The notes under the pieces were generated by a model. That model did no database searches. It was not told the DNA's origin and worked only from the letters and a program-made list of their open reading frames with translations. Of a stretch of DNA of 64,000 nt, positions 55,028-63,598 are shown piece by piece. The position numbers were made by a program, and so were the translations under genes. The number at the start of each line of letters is the position of its first letter. Position 1 is the stretch's first letter. The stretch is taken from contig JAIOYV010000009.1 in assembly GCA_021740905.1 (NCBI GenBank), forward strand, positions 43,134-107,133, given 5' to 3'. This stretch comes from Bacteroidales bacterium (GTDB taxonomy: Bacteria > Bacteroidota > Bacteroidia > Bacteroidales > M50B96).

Positions 55028-56083
55028 ATGGAAACACTTTTTGATCACACCCAAAGCCGCATGGAGCGGGCATCGGTACATCACATTGGAAATAGTACAA
55101 ACGAAGAAGATCTCATCCTGTCGAAAAACGAGCTGGATATCTCGGGCGATGATTTGCACGCTTTGATGTTGCGATTCTTTATTCAATCGTTCACCAGCCA
55201 GGAATTCTTCAATTTTTCATTCTCGAATGGAGAAGTTGGAATGAACCCACTTTTTGCTTTTACTGAACGGATTTTTGAAAAGCAGGGCGATTTCCATACG
55301 ATATCATCAGATATCGCAAAGCAATTATACGAGGTTACCGACCACCCCAACATTAAATCCGGCGACCTATTTGTTGTCCATTTTTCCGCCCTACGGATGG
55401 AGCATCAGGATTTCGAGGCAATCGGCATATTCAAATCCGAAAACCGCCATGCCTTCCTGAAACTCAACTCCGACAATGACGATTTTTCGCTTGACTACGA
55501 TGCCGGTATCAACATCGAAAAGCTCGACAAGGGCTGCATCATCCTGAACACCGACAAAGAAGATGGCTACAAAATCTGCTTAGTCGACCGCTCGAACAAG
55601 GGTATCGAAGCCCGCTACTGGCGCGACGAATTCCTTGGCTTGAAACCTTGCGCTGATGAATATTACCACACAAAAGAATTTATGAATATCACCAAAAACT
55701 ATGTGGCCAAGCAAATGCCCGGCGAGTTCGAATTGACCCGTGCCGAGCAGATTGATTTGCTGAACCGCTCGGTGGAATATTTTAAAACCAACGAGGAATT
55801 CGACAAAGCTGAGTTCGAAGAGATTGTTTTTCAGGATAAAGATGTGATCGATTCTTTTCGCAATTACGATTCGAATTATCGCGAGCAAAACGAATTGGAA
55901 ATGGACGACAATTTTGGCATCTCCCCTTATGCCGTGAAAAAGCAAGCCCGTGTTTTTAAAAGTGTCCTCAAGCTGGACAAGAATTTCCACATCTACATAC
56001 ATGGCGACAAAAACCTGATTGAGCGGGGCGTAGAGAATGATGGCAGGAAATTCTACAAGATCTATTACGAAGAGGAACTGTAG
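55028..56083 (+). CDS. Nucleoid-associated protein (NdpA/YejK-like)
   Basis: 351 residues. N-terminal SRMERASVHHIGNSTNEEDL and the central HFSALRMEHQDFEAIGIFKS ... GCIILNTDKEDGYKICLVDR match the 37-kDa nucleoid-associated protein family. Its ATG lies 4 nt after the toxin stop, so all three genes are probably translated from one message. Whether this is a functional association with the toxin-antitoxin pair is unknown. The final residues (NFHIYIHGDKNLIERG) are complete. Confidence 0.85.
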   Translation: METLFDHTQSRMERASVHHIGNSTNEEDLILSKNELDISGDDLHALMLRFFIQSFTSQEFFNFSFSNGEVGMNPLFAFTERIFEKQGDFHTISSDIAKQLYEVTDHPNIKSGDLFVVHFSALRMEHQDFEAIGIFKSENRHAFLKLNSDNDDFSLDYDAGINIEKLDKGCIILNTDKEDGYKICLVDRSNKGIEARYWRDEFLGLKPCADEYYHTKEFMNITKNYVAKQMPGEFELTRAEQIDLLNRSVEYFKTNEEFDKAEFEEIVFQDKDVIDSFRNYDSNYREQNELEMDDNFGISPYAVKKQARVFKSVLKLDKNFHIYIHGDKNLIERGVENDGRKFYKIYYEEEL

Positions 56084-56254
56084 TTATTTGGTGCTTTCTA
56101 AGAAGCCACTTCGGATTGCCAAAGCTTTCTAAATGGTACTAAAAAACAATTCATGTCAATTCCCCGCATAAATGACGGGGCAAGCTGTGAAATTAGTGGA
56201 CAAATAAATTTGTGGATTAGCTATTTTCGCACAAAATTTATCTAATTCAAAACA

Positions 56255-57421
56255 ATGATCTTGATCGACAAACCTTATGTTTCTGATTTCTTGCGAGAAA
56301 CCCTTATCCATAACCAAATTCCGGTAATTGAAACCGAAATTGCACAGGACCTTTTGCAAGGCTCTGAGGTCAATTTTATATCCGAAAAGAATGCCATCGA
56401 AAAAATTGGCCAAAATGGGGATACAATGCTTTACACCAACTCGGAAAATTCAATCGATTGGATCGAAGCAAACCTACAATCCACGCAACTGCCAGGTAAA
56501 AACCAACTATTCAAGAACAAGATTGCTTTTCGTGATCTTTTGCAAAAAGTTAGCCCCAACTATTTTTACAAAGGGATAAAATTGAACCAACTGGATGCGA
56601 TAGATGTCGAATCGCTTCCAATCCCTTTTATCATAAAACCGGCAGTGGGCTTTTTCAGCCTGGGAGTTTTTAAAGTTGAAAAGCGCGAAGATTGGGCATC
56701 GACCAAAGAAAAACTGAAGTTGAAAATCGCTCAGGTTAAATCCATTTACCCATCTGCAGTGCTCGATGTGAAAGAACTGATTATCGAGGAAGTGATAGAA
56801 GGGGAAGAATTCGCCATCGACTGCTACTTTGATGAGCTGGGAAAACCGGTTATCCTGTTTATCATGCAGCACCGTTTTGCAACGGATGGCGATGTGGGCG
56901 ACCGGATCTATTTCACTTCAAAAGAAGTGGTCCGGACAAACTTACCTTTGGTAAAAGCCTTTCTGGAGCAGTTGGGAAACCTGGCACAACTAAAAAACTA
57001 TCCCATCCATGTGGAGGTTCGGATCGATGAAGCCGGGAATGTGAATCCCATCGAGGTGAACCCCATGCGATTTGGAGGATGGTGCACTTCGGCGGAACTG
57101 GCCAAACATGCTTTCGATATCAACACGTATGAGCATCTTTTCCACAAGACTAAACCCGACTGGGCGCAGATCCTTTCCGAAAAAGACAATTCCATCACCA
57201 GTATTATTATTCTCGATAACAGCACAGGGCAAGAGTATGAAAAGCCTGAAAGTTTCGACTACAAAAAATTGCTGGCTGATTTCGAAAAACCTCTCGAACT
57301 CCGAAAAGTCGACTATCGGCAGTTTCATATTTTCGGTTTCCTCTATTGCGAGACCAAACTGGAAAACAAAGGAGAGTTGGATCGGATTCTTGGCTCTGAT
57401 TTGAAAGAGTATATGTTGTGA
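56255..57421 (+). CDS. ATP-grasp domain enzyme
   Basis: 388 residues. After an N-terminal pre-grasp segment, the ATP-grasp core shows PFIIKPAVGFFSLGVFKVEK (nucleotide Lys and Gly loop), KELIIEEVIEGEEFAIDCYF and the metal-binding strand RIDEAGNVNPIEVNPMRFGG with Glu and Asn ligands. It resembles the carboxylate-amine ligases that build peptides or modified amino acids. The substrates cannot be predicted. No partner gene adjoins. A near-consensus box TATTTTCG (56222-56229) lies upstream. Confidence 0.82.
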   Translation: MILIDKPYVSDFLRETLIHNQIPVIETEIAQDLLQGSEVNFISEKNAIEKIGQNGDTMLYTNSENSIDWIEANLQSTQLPGKNQLFKNKIAFRDLLQKVSPNYFYKGIKLNQLDAIDVESLPIPFIIKPAVGFFSLGVFKVEKREDWASTKEKLKLKIAQVKSIYPSAVLDVKELIIEEVIEGEEFAIDCYFDELGKPVILFIMQHRFATDGDVGDRIYFTSKEVVRTNLPLVKAFLEQLGNLAQLKNYPIHVEVRIDEAGNVNPIEVNPMRFGGWCTSAELAKHAFDINTYEHLFHKTKPDWAQILSEKDNSITSIIILDNSTGQEYEKPESFDYKKLLADFEKPLELRKVDYRQFHIFGFLYCETKLENKGELDRILGSDLKEYML

Positions 57422-57553
57422 TGGCACGAACTGGGAAATAAAAACCAATGTATCTAACAAATAACCAAAAAAAAAAATCTATTGATGTTTGACATGGTAA
57501 ATTTTTAGGACATCCGGCAAGCTGGCTAGCTACAACAATAAACAATTTATTGT

Positions 57554-57561
57554 TATCTTTG
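57554..57561 (+). promoter_or_regulatory. -7 element of the LytS/LytTR operon
   Basis: TATCTTTG, an exact TAnnTTTG match 18 nt ahead of the ATG at 57580. It lies inside the open frame that extends to a TTG at 57550 and so argues against that start. Confidence 0.5.
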
Positions 57562-57579
57562 AGACAGAATCGAAAGGAT

Positions 57580-59559
57580 ATGTGGTTTCAAAAAAGCAAA
57601 AGAAATTTTAAGAACATCATATTAAAAAGTTTGCTGGTCTGTTTTTTCCTGCCAAACGCTTTCTCCTTGGTATGTGCCCAAATACCCGACAGTCTTCAAC
57701 AGGTCATAAATTCGGGCGACCCCAAACAAACAATATTAGCCTATCAACAGCTTTATGAAATGTCTTTCTTCGGCGATCCAGAGCAATCGTTGAAATACAT
57801 TCAGGAAGCCATCGATATTGCCGGAAAGAATGAAATGTCGAAAGAACTTGTGCTACTATACATTCAGGCAGGAGTGGCAAACATCGATAGAAGTAATTTT
57901 AAGGAAGCCGAACAGTATTACCAACTGGCACTCGATAAGGCTTTGGAGATTAAAGATTCGACCATGCTGCCCAATATTTATGGAAATTTCGGGAACATAC
58001 ACATGTACCGGGGCAATTACGAGGAGGCCATCTCGCTGTTCATAAAAACCTATTCACTTTTCGAAAAGGCCGGGAACGAGCGGGGCATGTTGAAAGCCCT
58101 GGGCGCGCTAGGAAACCTGAACATGCAATTGCCCGATTACGAGCAAGCCATTTCTTATTATAAAAAAGCGTACGACCGTTTCCGGAAAATCGAAGATATT
58201 GAAGGGGCCGTAACAACCTTAATGAACATTGGGATATGCTACACCAACCTTGACCAATACAAAAAGGCTGATGAAAATTACCGACTTGCCTATGATGAAA
58301 GCATAAAATCAGGATATAAAAAATTAGCCGCTCAATGCCTTGCAAACCGAGCAATTGTTTTTCAATATACCAAAAGATACGCAGAGGCCCTTGAATTGTC
58401 GAACGAAGCGTATCTGATCTTTGATGATTTAGGCGATGAAATCGAAAAAGCCTCCTGCATGAAAGATATTGGCGTGACCCTTTTCAAACAAGGATATTAT
58501 ACACAGGCTCTCGGAAAGTACCTTCAGTCTTATGATTTAATAAAGGAGTCGGGCAAGATTGGTTCGATTGAGGCTTTACTCGAAAAAATTGTAGTCGCCT
58601 ACGACAGCCTTCGGAATTATAAAGAAGCCTTTAGTTATTCCATCCTCCTTCACGAAATAAAAGATTCGTTGTATAACGCCGAAACCCACGAGCAAATCCT
58701 TGAACTTAGGAACAAGTTTGAACTAGAGCAAAAAGAAAAGGAAATCGAAATCCAAAACCTGCTGATCGAAAAACAAAACAGTGAGATGGACCGCTACGAG
58801 CATGAACGCTGGCTGTTTATTATCTTACTTGTTTTGTTTGCGTTGTCGGCCTGGCTGTTTTTCAACCGCTTCAAACTAAAGCAAAAGCACAAAGAGGAAA
58901 ACCTGATGCGGAAGAATATCGAGACCGAACAACATTTACTCCGCTCGCAGATGAACCCCCATTTTATTTTTAACTCGCTGAACTCCATACAGGGTTTGAT
59001 TTCCAGTAACGATTCGTATCTGGCCGAGATGTATTTGTCGAAGTTTGCCCAATTGGTCCGGTCTATTCTCGAAAATTCAAAAAAGACCAGTCTTAGTTTA
59101 TCAGAGGACATCAACAATTTAAAGCTTTACCTCGATTTGGAAAGTATGCGCTTTGGTGATTCGTTCGAGTACCATTTGATCATTGATCCGGTAATAAACA
59201 CCGAAAATGTTTTTATCCCCCCTTTGTTGGTGCAACCTTTTGTCGAGAATTCAATTAAGCATGGATTGATTAAAATGACTGGCAAAAAAGGGGCTATCAA
59301 AATTGACTATTTCAAGCAAGGAGAATACCTGATGGTTGTTGTTGAAGACAACGGCATTGGCCGAGATACTTCATTGAAATTGAAAGAAAGAGGTTCTAAC
59401 CATAAGTCACTCGGGATGAAAGTCACCCAGGAAAGGCTCGACTCCCTGAACAAGCAACTCAAGACCCAGGCATCGGCCGAGATTATCGATTTGTTCGACG
59501 ATTCGGGCGGTGCAGCCGGAACAAAGGTTGTGATTAAAATACCATACCAGAATTTATAA
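57580..59559 (+). CDS. TPR sensor histidine kinase, LytS-type HisKA
   Basis: 659 residues from ATG 57580. Signal segment (ILKSLLVCFFLPNAFSLVC). TPRs fill residues ~70-370 (for example EQYYQLALDKALEIKDSTML, EAISLFIKTYSLFEKAGNE). A coiled coil leads to the membrane helix WLFIILLVLFALSAWLFF (~415-432). The cytoplasmic His_kinase domain has QMNPHFIFNSLNSIQGLIS (phospho-accepting His), then PLLVQPFVENSIKHGL and VVVEDNGIGRD in the ATPase. It transmits a periplasmic or protein-binding signal to the LytTR regulator encoded 10 nt downstream. Confidence 0.93.
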   Translation: MWFQKSKRNFKNIILKSLLVCFFLPNAFSLVCAQIPDSLQQVINSGDPKQTILAYQQLYEMSFFGDPEQSLKYIQEAIDIAGKNEMSKELVLLYIQAGVANIDRSNFKEAEQYYQLALDKALEIKDSTMLPNIYGNFGNIHMYRGNYEEAISLFIKTYSLFEKAGNERGMLKALGALGNLNMQLPDYEQAISYYKKAYDRFRKIEDIEGAVTTLMNIGICYTNLDQYKKADENYRLAYDESIKSGYKKLAAQCLANRAIVFQYTKRYAEALELSNEAYLIFDDLGDEIEKASCMKDIGVTLFKQGYYTQALGKYLQSYDLIKESGKIGSIEALLEKIVVAYDSLRNYKEAFSYSILLHEIKDSLYNAETHEQILELRNKFELEQKEKEIEIQNLLIEKQNSEMDRYEHERWLFIILLVLFALSAWLFFNRFKLKQKHKEENLMRKNIETEQHLLRSQMNPHFIFNSLNSIQGLISSNDSYLAEMYLSKFAQLVRSILENSKKTSLSLSEDINNLKLYLDLESMRFGDSFEYHLIIDPVINTENVFIPPLLVQPFVENSIKHGLIKMTGKKGAIKIDYFKQGEYLMVVVEDNGIGRDTSLKLKERGSNHKSLGMKVTQERLDSLNKQLKTQASAEIIDLFDDSGGAAGTKVVIKIPYQNL

Positions 59560-59569
59560 ACTGCGAGAA

Positions 59570-60307
59570 ATGATACGCACTATTATTATTGATGATGAAG
59601 AACGGGGGCGGCGGACACTGAAAACCCAGATCAGCAAATACTGCCCCGAACTGGAGATTGTTGGCGAAGCAAACGGGGTGCAATCGGGCCTGGAGATTAT
59701 CAGGCACGAAAAACCCGATGCGGTGTTTCTTGACATCCAGATGCAGGACGGCACCGGCTTCGACTTGTTGGAGCAAATCCCCCATGTCAATTTTGCCATT
59801 ATTTTTGCCACCGCCTACGACCAGTATGCTATCCAGGCATTTAAGTTCAGCGCCACGGATTACTTGCTGAAACCTATCGACCCCGACCAGTTGATAAAGG
59901 CAGTGGATAAATTGCAAAGCGAACTCAACAGCCACAACCTGAGCAAGAAACTCGAAGCCCTGTTCAGCAACAAAAATAATTTCGAAAAGATTGCCCTGCC
60001 CACTTTCGACGGGATCATCCTGGTGAAGATAAAGGAGATTATCCGCTGCCAGAGCGAAAGCAACTACACTACCCTGTTCCTGCCCAAAGGCGATAAAATT
60101 GTGGTCACCAAAACCCTGAAAGATTTCGATGAGATGCTTACGCCGCTTGGCTTTTTCAGGATACACCAGTCGCACCTCATCAATATGTCGTTTGTAAACA
60201 AATACATCAAAGGTGATGGTGGATCGGTAAAAATGGAAGACGGCACAGTACTGGAAGTAGCCAGGCGGAGAAAAGATACCTTTTTGGATCTGTTGTTGAA
60301 AAACTAA
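59570..60307 (+). CDS. LytTR-family response regulator
   Basis: 245 residues. Receiver domain at 1-120: TIIIDDEERGRR, phospho-Asp in AVFLDIQMQDGTGF, ATAYDQYA and LLKPID. The LytTR DNA-binding domain at ~140-243 has KIKEIIRCQSESNYTTLFLP and FFRIHQSHLINMSFVNKYIK. LytTR proteins bind spaced direct repeats. A 29-bp direct repeat at 60477-60534 lies between this gene and the sulfotransferase trio. Confidence 0.93.
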   Translation: MIRTIIIDDEERGRRTLKTQISKYCPELEIVGEANGVQSGLEIIRHEKPDAVFLDIQMQDGTGFDLLEQIPHVNFAIIFATAYDQYAIQAFKFSATDYLLKPIDPDQLIKAVDKLQSELNSHNLSKKLEALFSNKNNFEKIALPTFDGIILVKIKEIIRCQSESNYTTLFLPKGDKIVVTKTLKDFDEMLTPLGFFRIHQSHLINMSFVNKYIKGDGGSVKMEDGTVLEVARRRKDTFLDLLLKN

Positions 60308-60658
60308 CTTTTTAATGATTATTGTTGAGTGATTATTGATTAATGTTGTTGGAATTGATTTACCAAAACACCTATTGTGAAAGCAATCCCAAAACTGATC
60401 ATGGTGCCAATCAAGACATATTCGGTATTCAAAGTTCAGTCAAACTCAACCCTTAAATATCAAATATAGGCTTAAAAGCTTATAAATACCATTTATAGGT
60501 TCTGGAGCTTATAAATACCATTTATAGGTTGTAGAGCCTATAAAGGTTTGTTTGCTTTTGAAATTAGGGCCTTGCTTGAAAACATAATTTTGTTCTATTT
60601 TTTTCTTAAAAAAATAAAACCAATATTTGTGACTTGATACGAACTTAATACGAATAAA
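60308..60658. other. Spacer between LytTR gene and sulfotransferase trio
   Basis: 351 bp. Contains ATTATTGTTGAGTG/ATTATTGATTAATG words (60318-60350), the 29-bp direct repeats (listed next) and the palindromic ATTTTTTTCTTAAAAAAAT (60597-60615). No complete promoter pair was found ahead of 60659. Confidence 0.45.
60477..60550. repeat. 29-bp direct repeat, two full copies and a partial
   Basis: Unit AGCTTATAAATACCATTTAT plus AGGTTCTGG at 60477-60505 and again at 60506-60534 (ending GTAG), then a partial AGCCTATAAAGGTTTG. Each unit has internal dyad symmetry (CTTATAAATAcc / ggTATTTATAAG like). Confidence 0.85.
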
Positions 60659-60799
60659 ATGATTATTTTATATTTAGGTCCTGGACTTGCAGGCGGGACT
60701 ATACTAATAATTCTAGGAATAATTGCTCTTCTTGCAATTACCATATTTACATTTTTGTGGTTTCCGATCAAACGTTTTTTTAAAAACCGAAGGAAATGA
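60659..60799 (+). CDS. 46-residue single-pass membrane protein
   Basis: Too short for ordinary gene callers. ATG at 60659 opens MIILYLGPGLAGGTILIILG, followed by IIALLAITIFTFLWFPIKRF and FKNRRK, then TGA. One hydrophobic helix and a strongly basic C-terminus mean the tail is cytoplasmic. Its stop overlaps the ATG of the sulfotransferase gene by four bases (ATGA), strong evidence that it is translated and coupled. Possibly it assembles with the membrane sulfotransferase. No family can be named. Confidence 0.75.
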   Translation: MIILYLGPGLAGGTILIILGIIALLAITIFTFLWFPIKRFFKNRRK

Positions 60800-62274
60800 T
60801 TCTTGAAACCCTTGTCGGTTTTGTTATCTCCATAATTGGGATTCTTTTTTTCCTATCCCTGAATTACATTTCTTCAATTAATAATTGGATAATCGAGACC
60901 GCAAAATTCATTTACTATGCAGGTCATCCCCTCTTGGACGATGATGCAAAATTTAATCTGATCTCCAACAAGTTTAAACTTATTTTTAGATCCTTGTCTT
61001 TAGTGATATTAAAGACAATCGCCTTAATTGTTTTTGTCTTATTAATAATTGCATTAAGCTCCTTAATAATTGTTCTTATTCAAGGCGAAACTCTTGGTAA
61101 CCTTCAATCGACCCTGTCGGTAGATTTACTTTTTCCGGCGTATCTCTATCATCTACCTTTTATTATTGGATCTCTTTTGCCTCTTGTGATCGTTCCTTTC
61201 TTCAAAAAAAAAGAAAGAAATGAGAGTAGTCCCTATTCGCCCATTGATAAGCTTTTGCATTACGTTTTTATGGGAAATAGCATTATTGCCAGGTTTCTTT
61301 TTCGGGTTGAATTAAGTATGAACAAAAAGGTGCTGAAATCAATAAAGCATACTCAAAATGTATATATTTCGGGACTGGCCAGGGCAGGTACTACGGTGCT
61401 TATGCAATACGTAGGACAGATGCCTCAGTTTACAAGCTTATCGTATCGGAATTTGCCATTTCTGTTTTTGCCCAAAACATGGCTCAAGATTACATCCAAA
61501 AAGAAAGGCCGTGAAAAAGAAAGGTCGCATAAGGATGGAATGATGCACAGCATTGACTCCAAGGAGGCGCTTGAAGAATCTTTCTGGCGAAATTACGAGG
61601 GTATTCAATATATCAGGAAGGACTGCCTGGTTAGCCACAACATTGATAAAAAGGTATATTTGAAATACAATGCGTTTAGAAAACTAATAGCCGGGCAGAA
61701 AATTTATCTTGCCAAAAACAACAATCATCTTTTGCGGGCTGCATCATTGCATCAGCAGGATATATTGGATGGGAACAATACGCAAACCTTTATCCCATTC
61801 CGTGAGCCTTATTCCCAAGCTAAATCACTTTTAAATCAGCATCAAAATTTGTCACAGCAACAAGGGAAAGATGAATTTGTTAATGACTACATGGATTTAT
61901 TGGTGCATCACGAATTTGGCTTGTCTCACAAGGTTTCTGTTTTTGATGATGAGCCCGGTAAAAAGGATTTCCCGGAGGATCAAAATTCATTGGAATATTG
62001 GTTGGAAGTATGGTTCCTATTTTATTCAAAGGCACTTTCCTTATTTTCGGATAAAGAGGGATTTCATTTTTTCTGTTATGAGGAATTTTGCAAAAACCCA
62101 TACCATTCTTTATGGGCAATCCTCTCAAAACTCACTTTGCCTGAAACCCTGATCGGCTCTGTATCCATAAACAAATATGAGCCGGGAAGATCGCCTTACA
62201 TTGATTTAAACAGTAAATATTCAATGCTTTATAATAGTTTAGTATCAAAATCGATAAATTGCAAAAATGGATAA
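60796..62274 (+). CDS. Membrane-anchored sulfotransferase
   Basis: 492 residues. Three N-terminal membrane helices (~4-24, ~75-97, ~115-135; for example IVFVLLIIALSSLIIVLI). The catalytic domain begins near residue 186 with YISGLARAGTTVLMQYVGQ, the PAPS 5'-phosphosulphate loop (GLxRAGTT), and then FIPFREPYSQAKSLLNQHQN, the 3'-phosphate-binding R...S segment. It should transfer sulphate from PAPS to a membrane or exported glycan or lipid, though orientation is uncertain. Its stop overlaps the next ATG by 8 bases. Confidence 0.85.
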   Translation: MILETLVGFVISIIGILFFLSLNYISSINNWIIETAKFIYYAGHPLLDDDAKFNLISNKFKLIFRSLSLVILKTIALIVFVLLIIALSSLIIVLIQGETLGNLQSTLSVDLLFPAYLYHLPFIIGSLLPLVIVPFFKKKERNESSPYSPIDKLLHYVFMGNSIIARFLFRVELSMNKKVLKSIKHTQNVYISGLARAGTTVLMQYVGQMPQFTSLSYRNLPFLFLPKTWLKITSKKKGREKERSHKDGMMHSIDSKEALEESFWRNYEGIQYIRKDCLVSHNIDKKVYLKYNAFRKLIAGQKIYLAKNNNHLLRAASLHQQDILDGNNTQTFIPFREPYSQAKSLLNQHQNLSQQQGKDEFVNDYMDLLVHHEFGLSHKVSVFDDEPGKKDFPEDQNSLEYWLEVWFLFYSKALSLFSDKEGFHFFCYEEFCKNPYHSLWAILSKLTLPETLIGSVSINKYEPGRSPYIDLNSKYSMLYNSLVSKSINCKNG

Positions 62275-63598
62275 GTTTATAAGAATATTGCGAGTCGCCC
62301 TACTATTGTTTATTTTCACCTGGGTGGTGATTTGGTACACTGGCCGTGTTCAAAAATCCGACAAAAAATCACGGAATCTGATCGAGAGAACAGTCCGACG
62401 TTTGGCTTATATGCCTGAACTCGTAATTTTATATTTTCAGGAAACGGAAGAACATTTTGAGAAGATAATTGAACCAAACAATGACTTGTACGAAATAGGT
62501 AAGTTGCCAGATAATTCAGGAGTAGATGAATCGTATTACCTCCTTCATTATCGGTATATGGGGGATAAAACGGGCTATGTGTACCTTCAGAATATCAAGA
62601 ACGGAGAAATTGCTTATTCCTGGAAAATCCCCCTACGAAAGCTTATGATGGATACGAAAGCTACGAGAAAGGAATTATTCAACAAATACAAGAATGGACA
62701 AATTGCCGTTGACTTTTCAGCCTCTTCGCCAAAGAATGTCTCGGCATTGAAAATTAGCTCCCCAATCATGACAAAAGATTCCTCGCTTCTCTTTCGGGCT
62801 GGACATGTGTATAAAATTGATAAAGATTCAAAGCTCCTGTGGAAAAGCGAAAAAACATCTCATCATACCCTTGCCCTGGATGAACAAGAAAATATCTGGG
62901 CTTGTTCGGTAGATATTGACAGCGAATTTGCAAACCAGTATGGTTTTCGAGACGATGCCCTATTATGCTTATATCCAAACGGAGAGGAGAAGCACTTTTT
63001 TCCACTCACTGAAATTTTTACAAAGAATGACCTTTTTAAACGTTTAATTGCCTCCAATCAATCGTATCCCCACAACCAAACCGATCCATATCACCTTAAC
63101 GATATACTGCCCGTTGACAGCGATGGGATTTATTGGAAAAAAGGCGATGTGTTTTTTAGCTTGCGCCACAAGAGCATGATCGCTTTATACAGGCCAAGCA
63201 CAGATTCCATTGTCTGGCAACAAAAAGGGCCATGGCTCGGACAACACGACATTAACATTGTAAATGATTCGATAATTTCAGTTTTTAACAATAATGCCTG
63301 CTTTTCAAAGGTGTTAGATTCAAGTAGCAATATTGCCTGTTTCAATTTTGCAAATGGGCAAACCAGTTATTTTGCCGAAGGGCTTTTTGACTCCTATACC
63401 GAAGGTCTGCAAACCCTTACAGAGAATACTGATTTGATAATCGAAGAAACCGCTGACTCGAAATATCTTGTACTAGACTCTCAGGGAAATCTGAAAGGCA
63501 AATTTTATATCCCTTATTATTCCGATTCTTTACACGCCCATTACCCGTGCAGGGCGAGGGTATATATCAAGAAGGATAAGCAATTTATTATGCAATAG
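62267..63598 (+). CDS. Arylsulfotransferase (ASST)-like membrane-anchored propeller
   Basis: 443 residues. N-terminal membrane anchor ILRVALLLFIFTWVVIWYTG. The rest reads as a beta-propeller with KTSHHTLALDEQENIWACSV, DPYHLNDILPVDSDGIYWKK, FFSLRHKSMIALYRPSTDSI, VWQQKGPWLGQHDINIVNDS. These His-centred segments match the ASST/Arylsulfotransf_2 family, whose bacterial enzymes move sulphate between phenolic esters using a catalytic His in the periplasm. Activity is unproven. It is coupled to the sulfotransferase gene by an 8-bp overlap. Confidence 0.78.
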   Translation: MDKFIRILRVALLLFIFTWVVIWYTGRVQKSDKKSRNLIERTVRRLAYMPELVILYFQETEEHFEKIIEPNNDLYEIGKLPDNSGVDESYYLLHYRYMGDKTGYVYLQNIKNGEIAYSWKIPLRKLMMDTKATRKELFNKYKNGQIAVDFSASSPKNVSALKISSPIMTKDSSLLFRAGHVYKIDKDSKLLWKSEKTSHHTLALDEQENIWACSVDIDSEFANQYGFRDDALLCLYPNGEEKHFFPLTEIFTKNDLFKRLIASNQSYPHNQTDPYHLNDILPVDSDGIYWKKGDVFFSLRHKSMIALYRPSTDSIVWQQKGPWLGQHDINIVNDSIISVFNNNACFSKVLDSSSNIACFNFANGQTSYFAEGLFDSYTEGLQTLTENTDLIIEETADSKYLVLDSQGNLKGKFYIPYYSDSLHAHYPCRARVYIKKDKQFIMQ

